Shown in pieces: positions 12,719-24,693 of a DNA stretch of 64,000 nt. Source of the stretch: Dactylis glomerata (taxonomy: Eukaryota; Streptophyta; Magnoliopsida; Poales; Poaceae); the NCBI GenBank assembly GCA_007115705.1, contig QXEO01002102.1, forward strand, positions 1,252,747-1,316,746, read 5' to 3'. The first letter of the stretch is position 1, and each line of letters starts with the position of its first letter. Both the position numbers and the translations under genes were made by a program. Below the pieces are notes generated by a model. That model did not search any database, had not been told where the DNA came from, and saw only the letters and a program-made list of their open reading frames with translations.

Positions 12719-13113
12719 CTACAAATTGCACACGGGGGCTATGCAGAAGGTCGGAAGTGTGCAAAGATTGCAGCAATGGTGGTGGCGGCGGAAGCAAGGA
12801 GCTGGTAAACAGTACAATTCCCCATTCTCCCCTTCACGGTGAAGGAATGTGGGCTGAGACATGGCGTAAGGAGAGGAAACAGTAGCCCACTAACAGGTGG
12901 GGGAAAAATAAAATTACCACGCTGCCCACGAAACGGTCAGCGCTCAGTCAAATTGACGTATAATGAGATTTGGCTACTGACGTCATGAACTAGTTACAAG
13001 GCCAACGATAACACGGTAGATGTATATACTCGACGAATATTGGATATGATGGTTTGCGAGTAAAGGATGAAAAGGAATACGTCAAAAGTCAGTAAAGGGG
13101 TCAGTCTTGGAGT

Positions 13114-13322
13114 CTATACCCGAAAAATATTCGACTCTAGCCTCGGGGGCTACTACCATCGGGAGCGCTGAGCGCGCACTCGACGATATTATCATTAAAA
13201 AATTCTAAACTAAAGGTTACAGGTGGGTACAATATACTTGAGCCTATACTCGAAAAAAGAATTTTTCGACTATAGCCTCGGTGGCTACTACCATCGGGAG
13301 CGCTGGGCGCGCACCCGACGAT
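13114..13322 (+). repeat. Tandem PPT-like modules upstream of the Gypsy1 3' LTR
   Basis: Two copies of a module of about 75-79 bp (13114-13187 and 13244-13322). Each holds CTATAC(C/T)CGAAAAA, a PPT-like GCCTCGGGGGCTACTACC (second copy CCTCGGTGGC), then ATCGGGAGCGCTG and GCGCGCAC. The true polypurine tract next to the LTR (about 13950-13962, CTCAGGGGCTAC) resembles the module core. Gypsy3 has equivalent modules at 24340-24515. Confidence 0.75.
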
Positions 13323-13962
13323 GTTTATTCATGAGTACTGGAGCAAGGAAGGCGAAGAAAGAATTGATGAATGTCATTAATACCATCGGGAGTGAGTTTT
13401 TATTAATCATGGTTATATAACCCAATATTTTGTGCGCTGGATCAGTCAAACAAGGCTGCGACATATGATTCTCGAGTTGTGTCATCGAGACGAAATTCGA
13501 ATGCCGTGATTGAAATATATCACGAAGGTAAGACCCTAGGATCCGTCCTGTGTGGCCTGGTATACGCACATGGATGCGCTCTGCTGGTATGTATCCATGT
13601 TTATGACGCGAAGAAAAATCCTGGTGGATGCACTGGGTACCCTGAGAACCACTGGGATTCATTTTTTGTAAGTCCTAAATGCGGCAAAAGAATGGGTTTG
13701 ACCGGTTTCCCGAATTCAAGTCCAAGGGGATTGAATTTGAAGTAGGTGACAAGTATCTGTTCCAGCAGTTAACTGGCCTCTTGATCCGTCAGAGTTGTCA
13801 GGCTTGTTCATCAAAACCCGTTGCGAGGTATTATAAAAATAAATCGAAAGACCGAGTCGAAGATTTGAAGATATGAAGAACTCAAAGAATTGATCAAGTC
13901 GAAGATTTAAAGATTAGAGATTCAACCTGAATCTGCAATTCTGGTAGAATCTCAGGGGCTAC

Positions 13963-14297
13963 TGACAAGGGTATAGATAATAGAGCCCGTCAGTTGAGTA
14001 CCCCTGAGGCCCGTTGAGCTAGGCCTAATTGTAATACTAGTCGAAATACGAGTTCATGTCGTATGTCGATATTGTAATCTGTATCAGATCCCACCCGATC
14101 CTTGAGACCTGGCCACCTATATATAGGGGCCAGGAGGGGACGGTGTGGGATAGATTGAAAGCAAGCCAGGTTTTACACCCACGTTTACTTTCATAGCCAC
14201 CTTGTTTGACTGATTTCACCTTCGAGTTCATCTGACGCCCTATCTCCCTGATCCTAAGTCCTTCATCTGGGACATTTGTCGAGTTAACACCTCGTCA
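13963..14297 (+). repeat. 3' LTR of Gypsy1
   Basis: 335 bp, TGACAAGGG...CCTCGTCA, preceded by the polypurine tract ATCTCAGGGGCTAC and followed by the target duplication GTATG. Confidence 0.93.
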
Positions 14298-14302
14298 GTA
14301 TG

Positions 14303-14777
14303 GGTCGGCTATAAAAAGGACGGGTGCATCATCAATTTTGTACGACCTAATTCCTGCGGAGCCGCTGCTCGGTTTCTGAAGCCTCTTTTTCCCGTTCTTC
14401 TTCCACCACGCAAACAGGCGAAGCCCTGTCAGCGCATACTCTCCACCATAGACACCACGCCGTCATGCTTTTGATCCCATCTATCACTCCACCATATCTC
14501 GCTGGACCGGGAAGGCGGAGTCGTTGGTGCGCTGTACGTGTGCATCTCTCGGAGGCGTCGCCACTTGCGGCGTTGGATCGGATCGGATCGCGAGGAGGAG
14601 ACGGCTAGTACGACTACATCATCCATGTTCTGTTGAACGTTTCCGCTGTGCGATTTCTTCAAGGGTATGAAGATCTCATCTATCGCTCTCATTGATTACA
14701 TCTCCTAGATTAGATCTTGGTTTTCTCGTTCACATCCGTAGGAAATTTTTTGATTTACTTTGCTGCGAAACCCTTCA
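14303..14777 (+). repeat. 3' LTR of the Copia element, second part
   Basis: Continues the Copia LTR cut at 5026 by Gypsy1. It opens with a TATA box (TATAAAAA at 14310-14317) and a leader. Near the end it has TAGATTAGATCTTGG, as BARE/Angela LTRs do, and ends about 14777 in CTTCA. The exact right border is inferred from the resumption of Gypsy2 gag coding sequence; the Copia target duplication cannot be tested here. Confidence 0.8.
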
Positions 14778-14905
14778 CGGGATACCGCAGACTCCTTGAC
14801 AAGCAGAGCAAAAATTCGGTTGTCAGCCAAAGATTGGAACACAATCAAAGCAGACATCAAGCACACAGCCATACCAGTAGACGCGAGTAAAAGAGGTACT
14901 TCTGG
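14778..14905 (+). pseudogene. Gypsy2 gag fragment (N-terminal region)
   Basis: Encodes a piece like Gypsy1 gag around residue 230 (ADSLTSRAKIRLSAKDW against ADSLATRVKVRLSADEW). It lies between the end of the Copia LTR and the start of E3, and continues at 18601. Upstream gag and the 5' LTR of Gypsy2 lie outside the window. Confidence 0.85.
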
Positions 14906-15462
14906 TGATATGGCCATGACGGAGGAGGTGAAGCCCAATTTCCGGACTCCACCAAGATGAGGGCAGCTCGTTGAAGATTGGCACGACGGGACGACCTTCG
15001 ATATGTAATAATTAGTCTAAGGTTGTGTCAGCAATTTATATTAATGTTTATGTTATTTCGTAGCTAGGTCAAGTTGTGGGCCACTTAGGGTTATTTGTGT
15101 TCTGGGTTTGGGCCTGTCTAAGCCCAACAGTTTTCTGGCCATCTATATAAGGAGGCCAGCAGTCTAGGGTTTAGGGGAGTTCAGAATTTAGAGTTAAACT
15201 ATCGCGTGGTGTTCCACTGTGTATCATCCCTCCGGGGAAACGGCGCTGCCATGTTTATCAAATATATTGATGTGAAGGTTCTTGTGTTCATCAAGAATTA
15301 TCAGGCTCAGGTTTGAGGCATGGTGATCTTAATCACGTTGCTTGCTGGATTCGTTCCTCTTCTTCAGGTGACATTCTTCACGTTATTGGAAGATTTCTAT
15401 CCGGTAGACTCGCTGTGAAAGATCGGGACAAAACTCAAGGATCATCCCCTTGATCCTTATCA
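14906..15462 (+). repeat. 5' LTR of E3
   Basis: 557 bp, TGATATGG...CCTTATCA. A TATA-like motif (CTATATAAGGAGGCC, about 15143-15157) and a transcribed-looking leader follow. Confidence 0.93.
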
Positions 15463-15476
15463 TGTGGTATCAGATT
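15463..15476 (+). other. Primer-binding site of E3
   Basis: TGGTATCAGA at 15465-15474, two bases after the LTR, matches the 3' end of initiator methionine tRNA for ten bases and then diverges. The 770 bases from here to the gag start at 16250 hold no gene; this is a long leader. Confidence 0.8.
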
Positions 15477-16249
15477 ACTGGGTTGCTCACGGCGAGATTG
15501 ATCTGCTGATTGTTCTTCTTCGAGCAGTTTTTAGATCGGTTCTAGTTCTTCATTGCAAGTTTTCAGATTGATAGTGTTGGTGGAAATCAGATCCCGCAAT
15601 TCCTATCAGATCTGATCGGGAAACTTAAAAAAAAGAACCAAGAGAGAAGGAAGGTGCGATCAGGTGACGTTGTTTTTGGTTTTGGTTGGAGTCCTCGCCG
15701 CGATCAATTTCCAATTTGAGCCGCACCGTGATTTTCTGATCTGAGTTTCGGTCGCTGTTCCCAGAGTCCCATCGCTGGACGTTTATTCCATGGCTGATCA
15801 CTGAAAATCAAAAAAAATCAGCGATTGCCCCGCGCGCGTCTGACCATAGAGGTGGTCTGCCCTCGAGCGAGGCATCATCGACCGCCTAGAGTTTGCATCC
15901 CGCGTGACCAGCAGGCTGGCCCATTAGTGCCCTGTCTGACCGCTCCCAGTTTGGTTCGCTCCTAGGCCGCCCATTAGCTGGATCGCTCGATCACTAGCTA
16001 GATCGCCCGATCGCTGGAATCGCTCCAATCGCTCGCGACGACCTACCACAGACAACCTCTGTGGTCAAGCGAGCGCTACCATACTTTTCTCAGTTGAACA
16101 GGCCAGCGGTGTGTTCAGATCAGATTGGGGACACATTGGGTTCGCATAGGTAGTGTGGAAAATAAACACTTGATTGCAGTAGTTTTTGGATTGCTCGGTT
16201 TGGTGCACACGTATTACAGATTTTTGTGGGATAGACGAATAGTAACAAC

Positions 16250-17856
16250 ATGGATTCTTTCCCGGGTGATTATTACGGCTATAAGTATCACAGTCGCAAG
16301 AAATCTAGCGATATTTTCAATGACTATCTTGACCTACTGGATGGTTTTTAGCATATGATGAATATGAGATCAATTGGCAACTGACCAACGATGCAACAGC
16401 TGAAGAGTTTGAGTCATGGGAACGTCATATGCTATCGGGTTTCTACAGATGTGCTACCTATGATCACAACATGAATGATTCTACACGTTTGGCTCTTGCA
16501 AACCGACGCGTGGATGACAGGCTATACAGTTGGTGGCATAAAGCGTTGCGGGAGAAGAGCATTACCTCTGCAACTTGGGTGAACTTTAGGAAATTTCTAC
16601 AAGAGTGCTTTATACCTTCCAGTACCATGGTGGTACCTGTGGAAGTAATTAAGCAGCCACCCAAGGTTATGCATCGGCTCGCGGATGTTGGCAAGAGCAT
16701 AGCTCCTATACCAAAGGTCGCGACCGCTGTGACTACTCATGAGAAGTTGATAGCTGTTCCATTGCCGACAGTTAGCAAGGTGGCAGCCACAAATTCTGAA
16801 TTGTCAGCGGTTGATATTGTCAAGGCTGATGTTGTAAAGGATATCGTGGAGGAGGTTGTACCGTTGAGTGGGCTGAATATGCAACTCAAAAGAGTACATG
16901 ATGAGACTTGTATGACAGCGGATAGAGGCCAGTGATGGAATTTATTTCAGGCGCAGTGCATAATCAAAGGCAAAGCATGCAAGTTGATGATTGACAGTGG
17001 TAGTTACTGTAATGGTGTTAGCAAGTCAGTTGTGGAGGCTTTGGGTTTATCCTCATGGCGTATTCCAGAACCGAGGCATGTTAAGTGGGTTAATAGCTGC
17101 GGTATGGTGAAGATTACTCACAAGGTGCGTGTGCCATTTACAGTTGATGACTATGTTGATGAGCTGGAATGCGATGTGTTGCCATTGGAGGTGTGTGGGC
17201 TGTTACTTGTACATCCATGGCAGTATGATCGCAATGCTATGCATGCTAGGAGAGCAAATACATATTCCTTTATGCATGATGGCAAACAGCGGACTTTGAA
17301 GCCTATGCGTGATGATCAAATCAAGTCTGATGTTGTGTTGGTGGTTCGCAAGGAGAAGTTGCATAAAACTAAGCCACAACTAGAGCTAGCTAAGGTGCAG
17401 CATGAGGAGCATGATGCGAAAAGCGTCAGTGGTGATATTGTTTCAGCCAAGCCTGTAGATGACAAGCCAGTTGTTCTTGTTAGTGACAAGCCGGTTGAAG
17501 TCAAGCCTCATATTGATGAAGGGAAGGATATGTCAGCATGTGTTCCATGTGTTCCACTTCCAGTTCGTGTTGACATGGGTGTTCAGACCGATGATGATGG
17601 TGCTGATCGTGTTTCGGTGCATCTGGTGCCGTGGGTAGTCAGCCAAAGTTTTGTGAGAACACCTCGGAAATGTTTTGTTGGCACAGCGGTACGTGTGCAC
17701 AAAGGCAAGGATGGACGTGTTTGTCAGTTGTGTGGCCCAGGCATTACTAATTTGCAGGGTCATGCTAAGCAGGTTCATGTTCAGCAACGCAAGGTTCCAG
17801 CAAGGATTGAGAAGAAGAAGAAGGTGGAGGTATCTAAGTACAACTTCATTTGGTGA
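16250..17856 (+). pseudogene. E3 gag-protease with a C-terminal CxxC-H-H finger
   Basis: The reading starts at the ATG 16250 (MDSFPGDYYGYKYHSRKK), shifts frame near 16345, and then runs in one frame to 17856 with a single TGA at 16933-16935. The gag part has a capsid pattern (FESWERHMLSGFYRC, then LYSWWHKALREKSITSATWV, then FRKFLQECFIP). The protease part begins near 16950 with MIDSGSYCNGVSKSVVEALG (Asp-Ser-Gly active site) and a later HPWQYDRNAMH block where related proteases have GRPW. A Lys/Val-rich linker follows. The last 50 residues hold CQLCGPGITNLQGHAKQVH, a C-x2-C-x9-H-x4-H arrangement resembling a short C2H2 finger. No RT follows the finger. The finger's role is unknown. Confidence 0.8.
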
Positions 17857-18024
17857 AGAAAAGAGGTGCAACCAGCTAGGGATGTATCAAGTCGAGCAGG
17901 CCAAGAGGGAGGATGTGGTGAGGAAGGCAAGCAAGACTTGAAGACGATGAATATGCATGGTGCTATTGTTGATATTCCGCCACCCTTTCGAGCAGACCCT
18001 CACGCGTTGGGGACAACGCTTTTT

Positions 18025-18038
18025 GAAGGGAGGGAGGA
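18025..18038 (+). other. Polypurine tract of E3
   Basis: GAAGGGAGGGAGGA, 14 purines directly before the 3' LTR: the plus-strand primer. Confidence 0.85.
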
Positions 18039-18595
18039 TGATATGGGCACGACGGAGGAGGTAAAGCCCAATTTCAGGACTCCACCAAGATGAGGGCAGC
18101 TCGTTGAAGATTGGCACGCCAGGACGACCTACGATATGTAATAATTAGTCTAAGGTTGTGTCAGCAATTTATATTCATGTTTATGTTATTTTGTAGCTAG
18201 GTCAAGTTGTGGGCCACTTAGGGTTATTTGTGTTTTGGGTTTGGGCCTGTCCAAGCCCAACAGTTTTCTGGCCATCTATATAAGGAGGCCAACAGTCTAG
18301 GGTTTAGGGGAGTTCAGAATTTAGAGTTAAACTATCGCATGGTGTTCCACCGTGTATCATCCCTCCAGGGAAACGGCGCTGCCGTGTTTATCAAATATAT
18401 TGTTGTCAAGGTTCTTGTGTTCATCAAGAATTATCAGGCTGAGGTTTGAGGCCTGGTGATCTTCATCACGTTGCTTGCTGGATTCGTTCCTCTTCTTCAG
18501 GTGACGTTGTTCACGTTATTGGAAGATTTCTATCCGGTAGACTCGCTGTGAAAGATCGGGACAAAACTCAAGGATCATCCCCTTGATCCTTATCA
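18039..18595 (+). repeat. 3' LTR of E3
   Basis: 557 bp, TGATATGG...CCTTATCA, followed by the target duplication TCTGG and Gypsy2 gag. Confidence 0.93.
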
Positions 18596-18600
18596 TCTGG

Positions 18601-20987
18601 GGTACCACTACGCCCTTCGGCGACAATCAAGACAGCTGGCGAAGGAAAGAAGTGAAATACAAAAAAGGAGAGACTCAGCAATTGCAGCAAGCACGGCCTT
18701 CCACGCAGCATGCAGCAACGCATCACATACGAACAGTAGAAGACACAACAGGCACGGGTCAAGAGTCGACAACCTTGAGCATTCAGATAGGTGAAACTTC
18801 TCCAGAAACCTTGACTCATCTTTCCTATCGGTCGATGAGAAAGGTAATATCATGCCAAAAAGACCCGAAGCAGCGCTTGTGGCGGCACAAACATATATGT
18901 ACACTACGCAGCCAAATCCTGGGGACCCAAGAGAGCACATGCATCGAGCAGCACTACAGGGGACTACAGGGGCTAAGAATGGTAGGAAACAAGTTAACAG
19001 CCAAGGAAGAAGAGGCATACCACAACAAAGGTACGCACAAACCAAGATCACCACGCTGTCACAACAGTCCTCGGCACAGGAGTAGTAGTCAACGATCTAG
19101 GTCAGCATCGCCACGATACCACAAAAGCCCAAGACACGGAGGAACCCGCAGATCTCGGACTCCCACTAGGGCGTATGATTATGAAGACGATGAAAAGGAG
19201 ATGGGAGCACTGTGCTTTACTCGCAGAGTTCGCACCACACCAGTACCCAAAGGATTCAACCTACCCCATGATCAGCAAAAATACGATGGATTGCAGGAAC
19301 CACAATCATGGCTCTCAGATTTTTTGCAAGCAGTTAAAATACTAGGAGGATCGAAGGAGACAACAATGCAAAGATTATAGATCCACCTCACCGGCGTGGC
19401 TCGGTCATGGTTGGGCAAGTTGGAAAGAGAAACAATTGGAAGCTGGGATGAACTCACAAAACAATTTACGAGTAACTTCAAGTCAACATACAAATGGCCA
19501 GCATCTATAGAGGAAGTCAAAGCCTGTGTACAGCAGCGCAATGAGACACTTAGATCGTACATTCAGAGGTGGAGCATCATCAAAAATTCTGCAGTCGAAG
19601 TGTCAGATGGGCGAGCAATTGATGCCTTTACACTTGGGTTACGACGAGGAGACCTAGTCAAAGAAATGGGCAGGATTTAGCCGAGAACAGTATCAGAGCT
19701 AATAGACATAGCAAATAGGTTTGCAGACGGCGAAGACACGTGTAATAATAAGAGGACACGATCACCAGAAGATGACAGGGGAAAAAGATACAACAGTCAA
19801 AGGAGAAGATCCCGCAACTACGACAATTACGGCTCTCATAGCGAAGTAGCCACGGGATACAAAGACAATAATTACCAAGGAGATGACCGCAGAAACTCAG
19901 GGTACCGCAACTACAGCAGAGAAGATTCCAGCAATAACAAAAGGTTCCAGTCAAGGGGATCTAGGGAGTATAATCAATCACCAGACGATATGCTGAACGG
20001 ACCATGCCACATACACTACACATTCATCGACGGGAAAAGAGTATCCAGGCACGCAATGAAGGATTGTGAGACATTTCTGAAAATTCAGGAGGCAACAGAA
20101 AATAAGAAAGCCAAGGCAAGAAGGCAAGGCTACAAAGGAAAAACAAACAATACAACTACATCAAATCAGCAAGCAAACAACAGAGCAGCGCAAGGGCAAA
20201 GCCAGCCAAATCAAGGAAACGATAATGAAGGAGGATATATCCCATCCAAAGGACACATCATAGCAATGATACAACCCGTACCAAAGTCGAAGAAAGAGGA
20301 AAAAAGCATATCTCGTCAAGTCAACCTAGCAGTAACCTCACCTCTAGTGACTACAGAATATTTGCATTGGTCCAAGCAACCCATAGAATTCAATAGAGAA
20401 GATCACCCCATAACAGTACCTCGGCCAGGAAACGCGCCCCTGGTACTCAAAGCTCAGATCACATGATATAACGTAGAAAGAGTATTCATGGATGCAGGAA
20501 GTGGAATAAACTTGATATACGCCAAAACACTTCAGGCAATGCGCATATCACCGAAGTTCCTCAAGCCAACAGACTGCTCCTTCTATGGAATTGTACCCGG
20601 AAGCGCCAACTACCCATTGGGTCGAATAGCGCTCGACGTTTGTTTCGGCAACCGCCAGAACTATAGAAAGGAGAAGCTCGACTTCGAGGTCATGGACTGG
20701 CCCTCTCAGTATCACGCGATCCTCGGGCGACCCATGTTTTCGCGATTCATGGCAGTACCTCACTATGCTTACTTGGTACTCAAATGCCAGGACCAAGAGG
20801 AATCATCACAGTAAAAGGAAGCTTCGAACTCTCAGATCTATGCGACAAGGAATTCCACAAGATGGCGCAAAACTTTGGCATGACAGCCACATACAGACAA
20901 CACAAGGACAAAAAAGGAAGCACAACTACAGCCACTACAAAACAACCCAAAGAAAATTTGGCGGAGCCAGAAGCAAAGAAACTTTGA
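18601..20987 (+). pseudogene. Gypsy2 gag-protease (broken)
   Basis: Continues Gypsy2 gag after E3 and parallels Gypsy1 gag closely (KPRSPRCHNSPRHRS, then CFTRRVRTTPVPKGF, then RSWLGKLERETIGSW, then RSYIQRWSIIKNSAVEV). The protease motif FMDAGSGINLIYAKT is near 20488. Lesions seen: a frame change in the early part (18750-18900), TAG at 19378-19380, TAG at 19678-19680, TGA at about 20464, and a one-base loss near 20785. It ends at TGA 20987 with no RT, as in Gypsy1, so Gypsy2 is of the same non-autonomous type. Confidence 0.88.
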
Positions 20988-21409
20988 GTATAGTCACCGG
21001 ACCTGAAAAGAAGCTACAACAAAGGAGTCAGGGACTCCTCCAACATAGACAACAAGTCTACAATAAGAAGATTAGAGAGTTAGAATAGGTATAATAAGGC
21101 TACTAAGCCACGAGTTATAAGGGCAAGACCCTCTAGATCCAGAACACAGGCCACCGGTTGGGTCTCTTGGGCCACCCCATGTATCTTTACAATCAGTAAT
21201 TATAAAAGACAAGTTCCTCATCCTTTGAGTTTACAAGTCTGAGAGAAATTCTATTACAATACATACGCGAAGTAAACTACAAAAATTGCGGACAAAACGC
21301 ACGAATAACAAAATTGCGTTTTGAGTACAAACTCTCTGGTAATAAAATCAGAACAGTTACAACTCTCACGCTCGGAAAACCATAACAAAAACAAGTTACA
21401 ATCTTCAGA

Positions 21410-22970
21410 CTACACAACCACTTGGTCTGATGGATCAACGTGAAGTGGATCCCAGTTATGATACTCGCGAAAGAAACCAGCGTCGGCTTCAAGTAGCCTT
21501 GCAATGATCCTTCGTGTAGGCTGAAGTGTGCCGTCCATATGAACTCGCAATGCCACAGATCCTCGGGGAGAAGGCAAACTTAAGGACATGGTCACAAAAT
21601 TCAGCCTCGGGTGCCGCTTCCATATCAAGCCGAGAGCAAAATTGGCACCAGCTATCAAATTGAGTTCTATCAGGCGATGAATACGATGGCTCGTCCTGAA
21701 AACATCGAGTAACTGACCAAAATTTTCTGGCGGCGGATTTCGGGGAAGCATGACAGAAAACATGGTTGTCAAGGATTTTCGACAACCATCGACAGATTCC
21801 CCGACATGCTGAACGCGGTCTTGTAGAAGAACGATGGCGTTGCGGCGCCGCGGGTCAATCCAAAAAGTTTTAGTGTCTAAAGATGTCCTTTCGAGGGCCT
21901 CAAGTCGCTCAGAAACTTGACGGTCCTCGTCAGCAGGGTTCAGGCAAATACCTGAAGAATGTAATAGAATAAGGCATGCTAAATCACAAAATCGCAACCA
22001 AAAGCACCAGGGGGCTTCAAGAAACTTACATTGCAATTGCTCACATGCGGATTCAATAATTCCAACAAGAAAAGAGTCGCACTCTTCGAGATGAGCAATC
22101 TTCGCCATCAGATCATACACCTGACTCTCAAGAGAAGACACCTGCTTCATCAAGCCAAAAGATCTCCCAGCTTGGTCCATGGCAGCTTTCGCCTGGCGCT
22201 TCAACAATGACAATCGACCTTCAAGATCAGCAATTCTTGACAGGTGCTCCGCACAACAACAACAAGAAGGAGGAATCCCAGATTCAGGAATATTTGTGGG
22301 GGACGAACCACGATCAAAATCCGGTGTTCCGCCATTGTAATCAGGCTGGAAGGAGAAAGAAAGGGCAAAAAATTCAAACATAGAGTATGCAGAAAGTTGT
22401 AGTTCATAACACGAAGTATTTATAAGACAAAAGTTTTCTCGATCAAGTAGCAAACAATAGACAACAATATGAATTACATCAAAAGGACTGCTGATTCTAT
22501 GGAGGCAGGCGGAAATCTACGCCACCTCGGTAGCAGGATTCGTGGAAGTAGAAGGCGCAGAAGCATCAAGAGCAGGCATACTGGAGGAAGGCGCAGACGA
22601 CCCAGGTGCAGCAGTCGAGAAAGTTGTCGGAGGAAGAATAAGGGACACAATATTGGGCGCGTACCCCTTCGCCTTCTTGAAAAACTCCGTCATCTCAACC
22701 AAAGGGATAGCATATGAAGCGCCAACCTTCTCCCAGTTCACTTCCTCGCCATACGATTGGGTGAGGGCAATCGCCCCTTAGACACCTCGTTTCACCGAGA
22801 TGCGCTTCATCACACAGACCTGATCCTCGATGGTGTCGAAGGCTGTGACGAGCTTCCGAAGATTGTCGGCTGGCATCTCATCCTTTTTCTTTGGCCACAA
22901 CCCGACGAACATGCGGATCAAAACATGGCGAGTTTGATGTAGGGTATTCCGCACAAGCTTCTAGTTTGAT
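21410..22970 (-). pseudogene. Gypsy2 antisense gene, 3' exons
   Basis: Homologous to the last exons of the Gypsy1 antisense gene. The last exon (about 21955-21410) ends in a stop at 21410 and shares QVSERLEAL, then IVLLQDRVQHVGESVDGCRKSL, then LIAGANFALG with Gypsy1. The preceding coiled-coil exon is about 22350-22040. Intron sequence between them happens to lack stops, so one long frame spans 22453-21410. A further exon (about 22970-22510) carries GLWPKKKDEMPADNLRKL, two internal stops and a Ser/Pro/Ala-rich tail. The gene continues at 32220 after two insertions. Confidence 0.75.
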
Positions 22971-23051
22971 TCCAGCATGTCTACTGCGTCCAGCAGGGGG
23001 TCTTTAGAACTTGCCTGCCGAAGTCTCCAAAATTCTCCAAGTCTCTCTGCT

Positions 23052-23252
23052 GCCCAAACCCAAAACACATATAACCCTAAGTGTCCCACAGCATGACCTG
23101 ACTACGGAATAACATAAACACATATATAAAGTGCTGACACAACCTTAGACTAAATTATCTCATATCATAGGTCGTCTTGGCATGCCAATGTGCAACGAGC
23201 TACCCTCATCTTGGTGAAATTGGGCTTCACCTCCTCCTTCGTGCCCGTATCA
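23052..23252 (-). repeat. Truncated inverted E3-type LTR
   Basis: About 200 bp matching the first third of the E3 LTR in reverse, from the GTGCCCGTATCA end (E3 start TGATA) to CCCAAACCCAAAACAC. The rest of the LTR is missing. Just beside it ATCAGCAAGT occurs twice, 18 bp apart (23249, 23267). It sits in an intron of the Gypsy2 antisense gene. Confidence 0.8.
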
Positions 23253-23317
23253 GCAAGTAAACACATATCAGCAAGTGAAAATCTAGCAAGTATCTAAGGA
23301 TAAGATGAAACACTTAC

Positions 23318-23652
23318 TAACGAGGGTTAACTCGACAAATGTCCAAGATGAAGGACTTAGGATCAGGGGAATAGGGCATCGGATGAACTCAAAGGTAAGG
23401 ATCAGTCAAACAAGGCATGTATCGAGAATAAACATGGTGATCAACTTGGCTTACTCTCAATTTGTCCCTGACCGGCCTCTCCTGGCCCCTATATATAGGT
23501 GGCTAGGTCTCAAGGAACCGGTCGGGTCCGATACATATTATAATGTATGTATACGACATGGACTCGTACTTTGACTACGAATATTCCTGGGCCTAGCTTA
23601 ACGGGCCTCAGGGGTACACAAGTAACGGGCTCTATTTGTTATACCCTTGTCA
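23318..23652 (-). repeat. 3' LTR of Gypsy3
   Basis: 335 bp. The 23318 end reads TAACGAGGG where the other copy has TGACGAGGG, so one terminal base has mutated. The element-side polypurine tract is on the minus strand just beyond 23652 (ATCTCGGGGGCTAC). Confidence 0.92.
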
Positions 23653-24339
23653 GTAGCCCCCGAGATTCTACCAGAATTGTAGATTCGGGTTGAATCTCAA
23701 ATCTTCATATCTTTGACTTGATCAATCTTTGACTTCTTCTTCTCCCTGTACTTAATTAAACAATTTCCATTATATTATCTCGCAAGGGGTTTTTGGTTAA
23801 CAAGCCTAACAGCTCTGACGGATCAAGAGGCCAGTTAACTGCCGGAGCAGATACTTGTCACCTACTTCAAACTCAATCCCCTTGGACTTGAGTCTGGGAC
23901 CTTGTCTAACCCAATCTTTTTCCGCATTTAGGACTTACAAAGAAAGAGTTCCAGTAGTTCTTAGGGTACCCAGTGCGTCCACCAGGATTTTCTTCGCGTC
24001 GTAGACACGGAAAGTTACTAGCAGAGCGCATTCAGGTGCGTGTACTAGGCCACACAGGACGGATCCTGGGGTCTTACCTTCATGATCTTTTATGACCACG
24101 GCATTCAAGCTTTGTCGCGATGACTTAGCCCGAGAATCATTAATTTCCTTTGCAAGCCTTGTTTGACTGTTGAAATGTGCAAAATCTTCGAGTTGCTCTT
24201 CCTCCAAATAATCGCGAATAGCTCCCGATGGGAGTAATCGATGTCAATTTGTTGACAATATAGTCGAAGATTATTGTCGACAAAGTAGTCAATGATATTT
24301 TTGATCATTAACCAATGTTATCCATTGTCATCGGGTGCA

Positions 24340-24515
24340 CGACCTGCTCCCGATGGGAGTAGCCCCCGAGGCTATAGCCGAAATTTTTCGGGTATAGGCT
24401 CAAATATATTGTCTTCCCATCTTCCAGCTGTTTTATTCTTGTGTTGATTCGTCAGGTGCGCGTCAAGCACTTCCGATGGTAGTAGCCCCCGAGGCTATAA
24501 GGGGTTGCGTTGCAA
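24340..24515 (-). repeat. PPT-like modules of Gypsy3
   Basis: Two modules (about 24343-24402 and 24464-24515) read on the plus strand as CCGATGGGAGTAGCCCCCGAGGCTATA. On the element strand this is the same CCTCGGGGGCTACT core as the true polypurine tract and as the Gypsy1 modules at 13114-13322. Confidence 0.7.
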
Positions 24516-24693
24516 CCTTTTATAGACTCAAGTATTTTTCTTCTGCATCACCTTTTATCTTTGGAGGATTGTACATATCTTCTTTTCTTCCTTTATATAT
24601 GTTTCTGCTGTTCCTTTCTCTGCTCTGAGCGAAATGTCAAAGCCCGTAACTTTAATTGGACCTGTAATTCATAAAGGCCCATGAAAGGTTACT

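Larger units (their letters stand above)
5027..14297 (+). mobile_element. Gypsy1: complete non-autonomous Tat-like LTR retrotransposon
   Basis: Bounded by two 335-bp LTRs and flanked by perfect GTATG target duplications (5022-5026 and 14298-14302), inside a Copia LTR. It contains gag-protease (5399-8484) on the element strand and a multi-exon antisense gene (8869-12718), but no RT, RNase H or integrase. The LTRs differ at about 10 of 335 sites by eye (about 3 percent), which at the commonly used grass rate of 1.3e-8 per site per year means roughly 1 million years. It must have been copied by enzymes from elsewhere; inverted Gypsy3 in this window is a related full-pol element. Confidence 0.92.
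14906..18595 (+). mobile_element. E3: compact non-autonomous gag-protease LTR retrotransposon
   Basis: A complete 3.69-kb element with two 557-bp LTRs and perfect TCTGG target duplications (14901-14905 and 18596-18600), inside Gypsy2 gag. It has a primer-binding site and a clear polypurine tract. The only coding capacity is a gag-protease frame with an unusual C-terminal finger; RT, RNase H and integrase are absent. The LTRs differ at about 23 sites by eye (about 4 percent), suggesting roughly 1.6 million years. An inverted partial copy (40490-41409) and an LTR fragment (23052-23252) show that the family is repeated. Confidence 0.92.
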
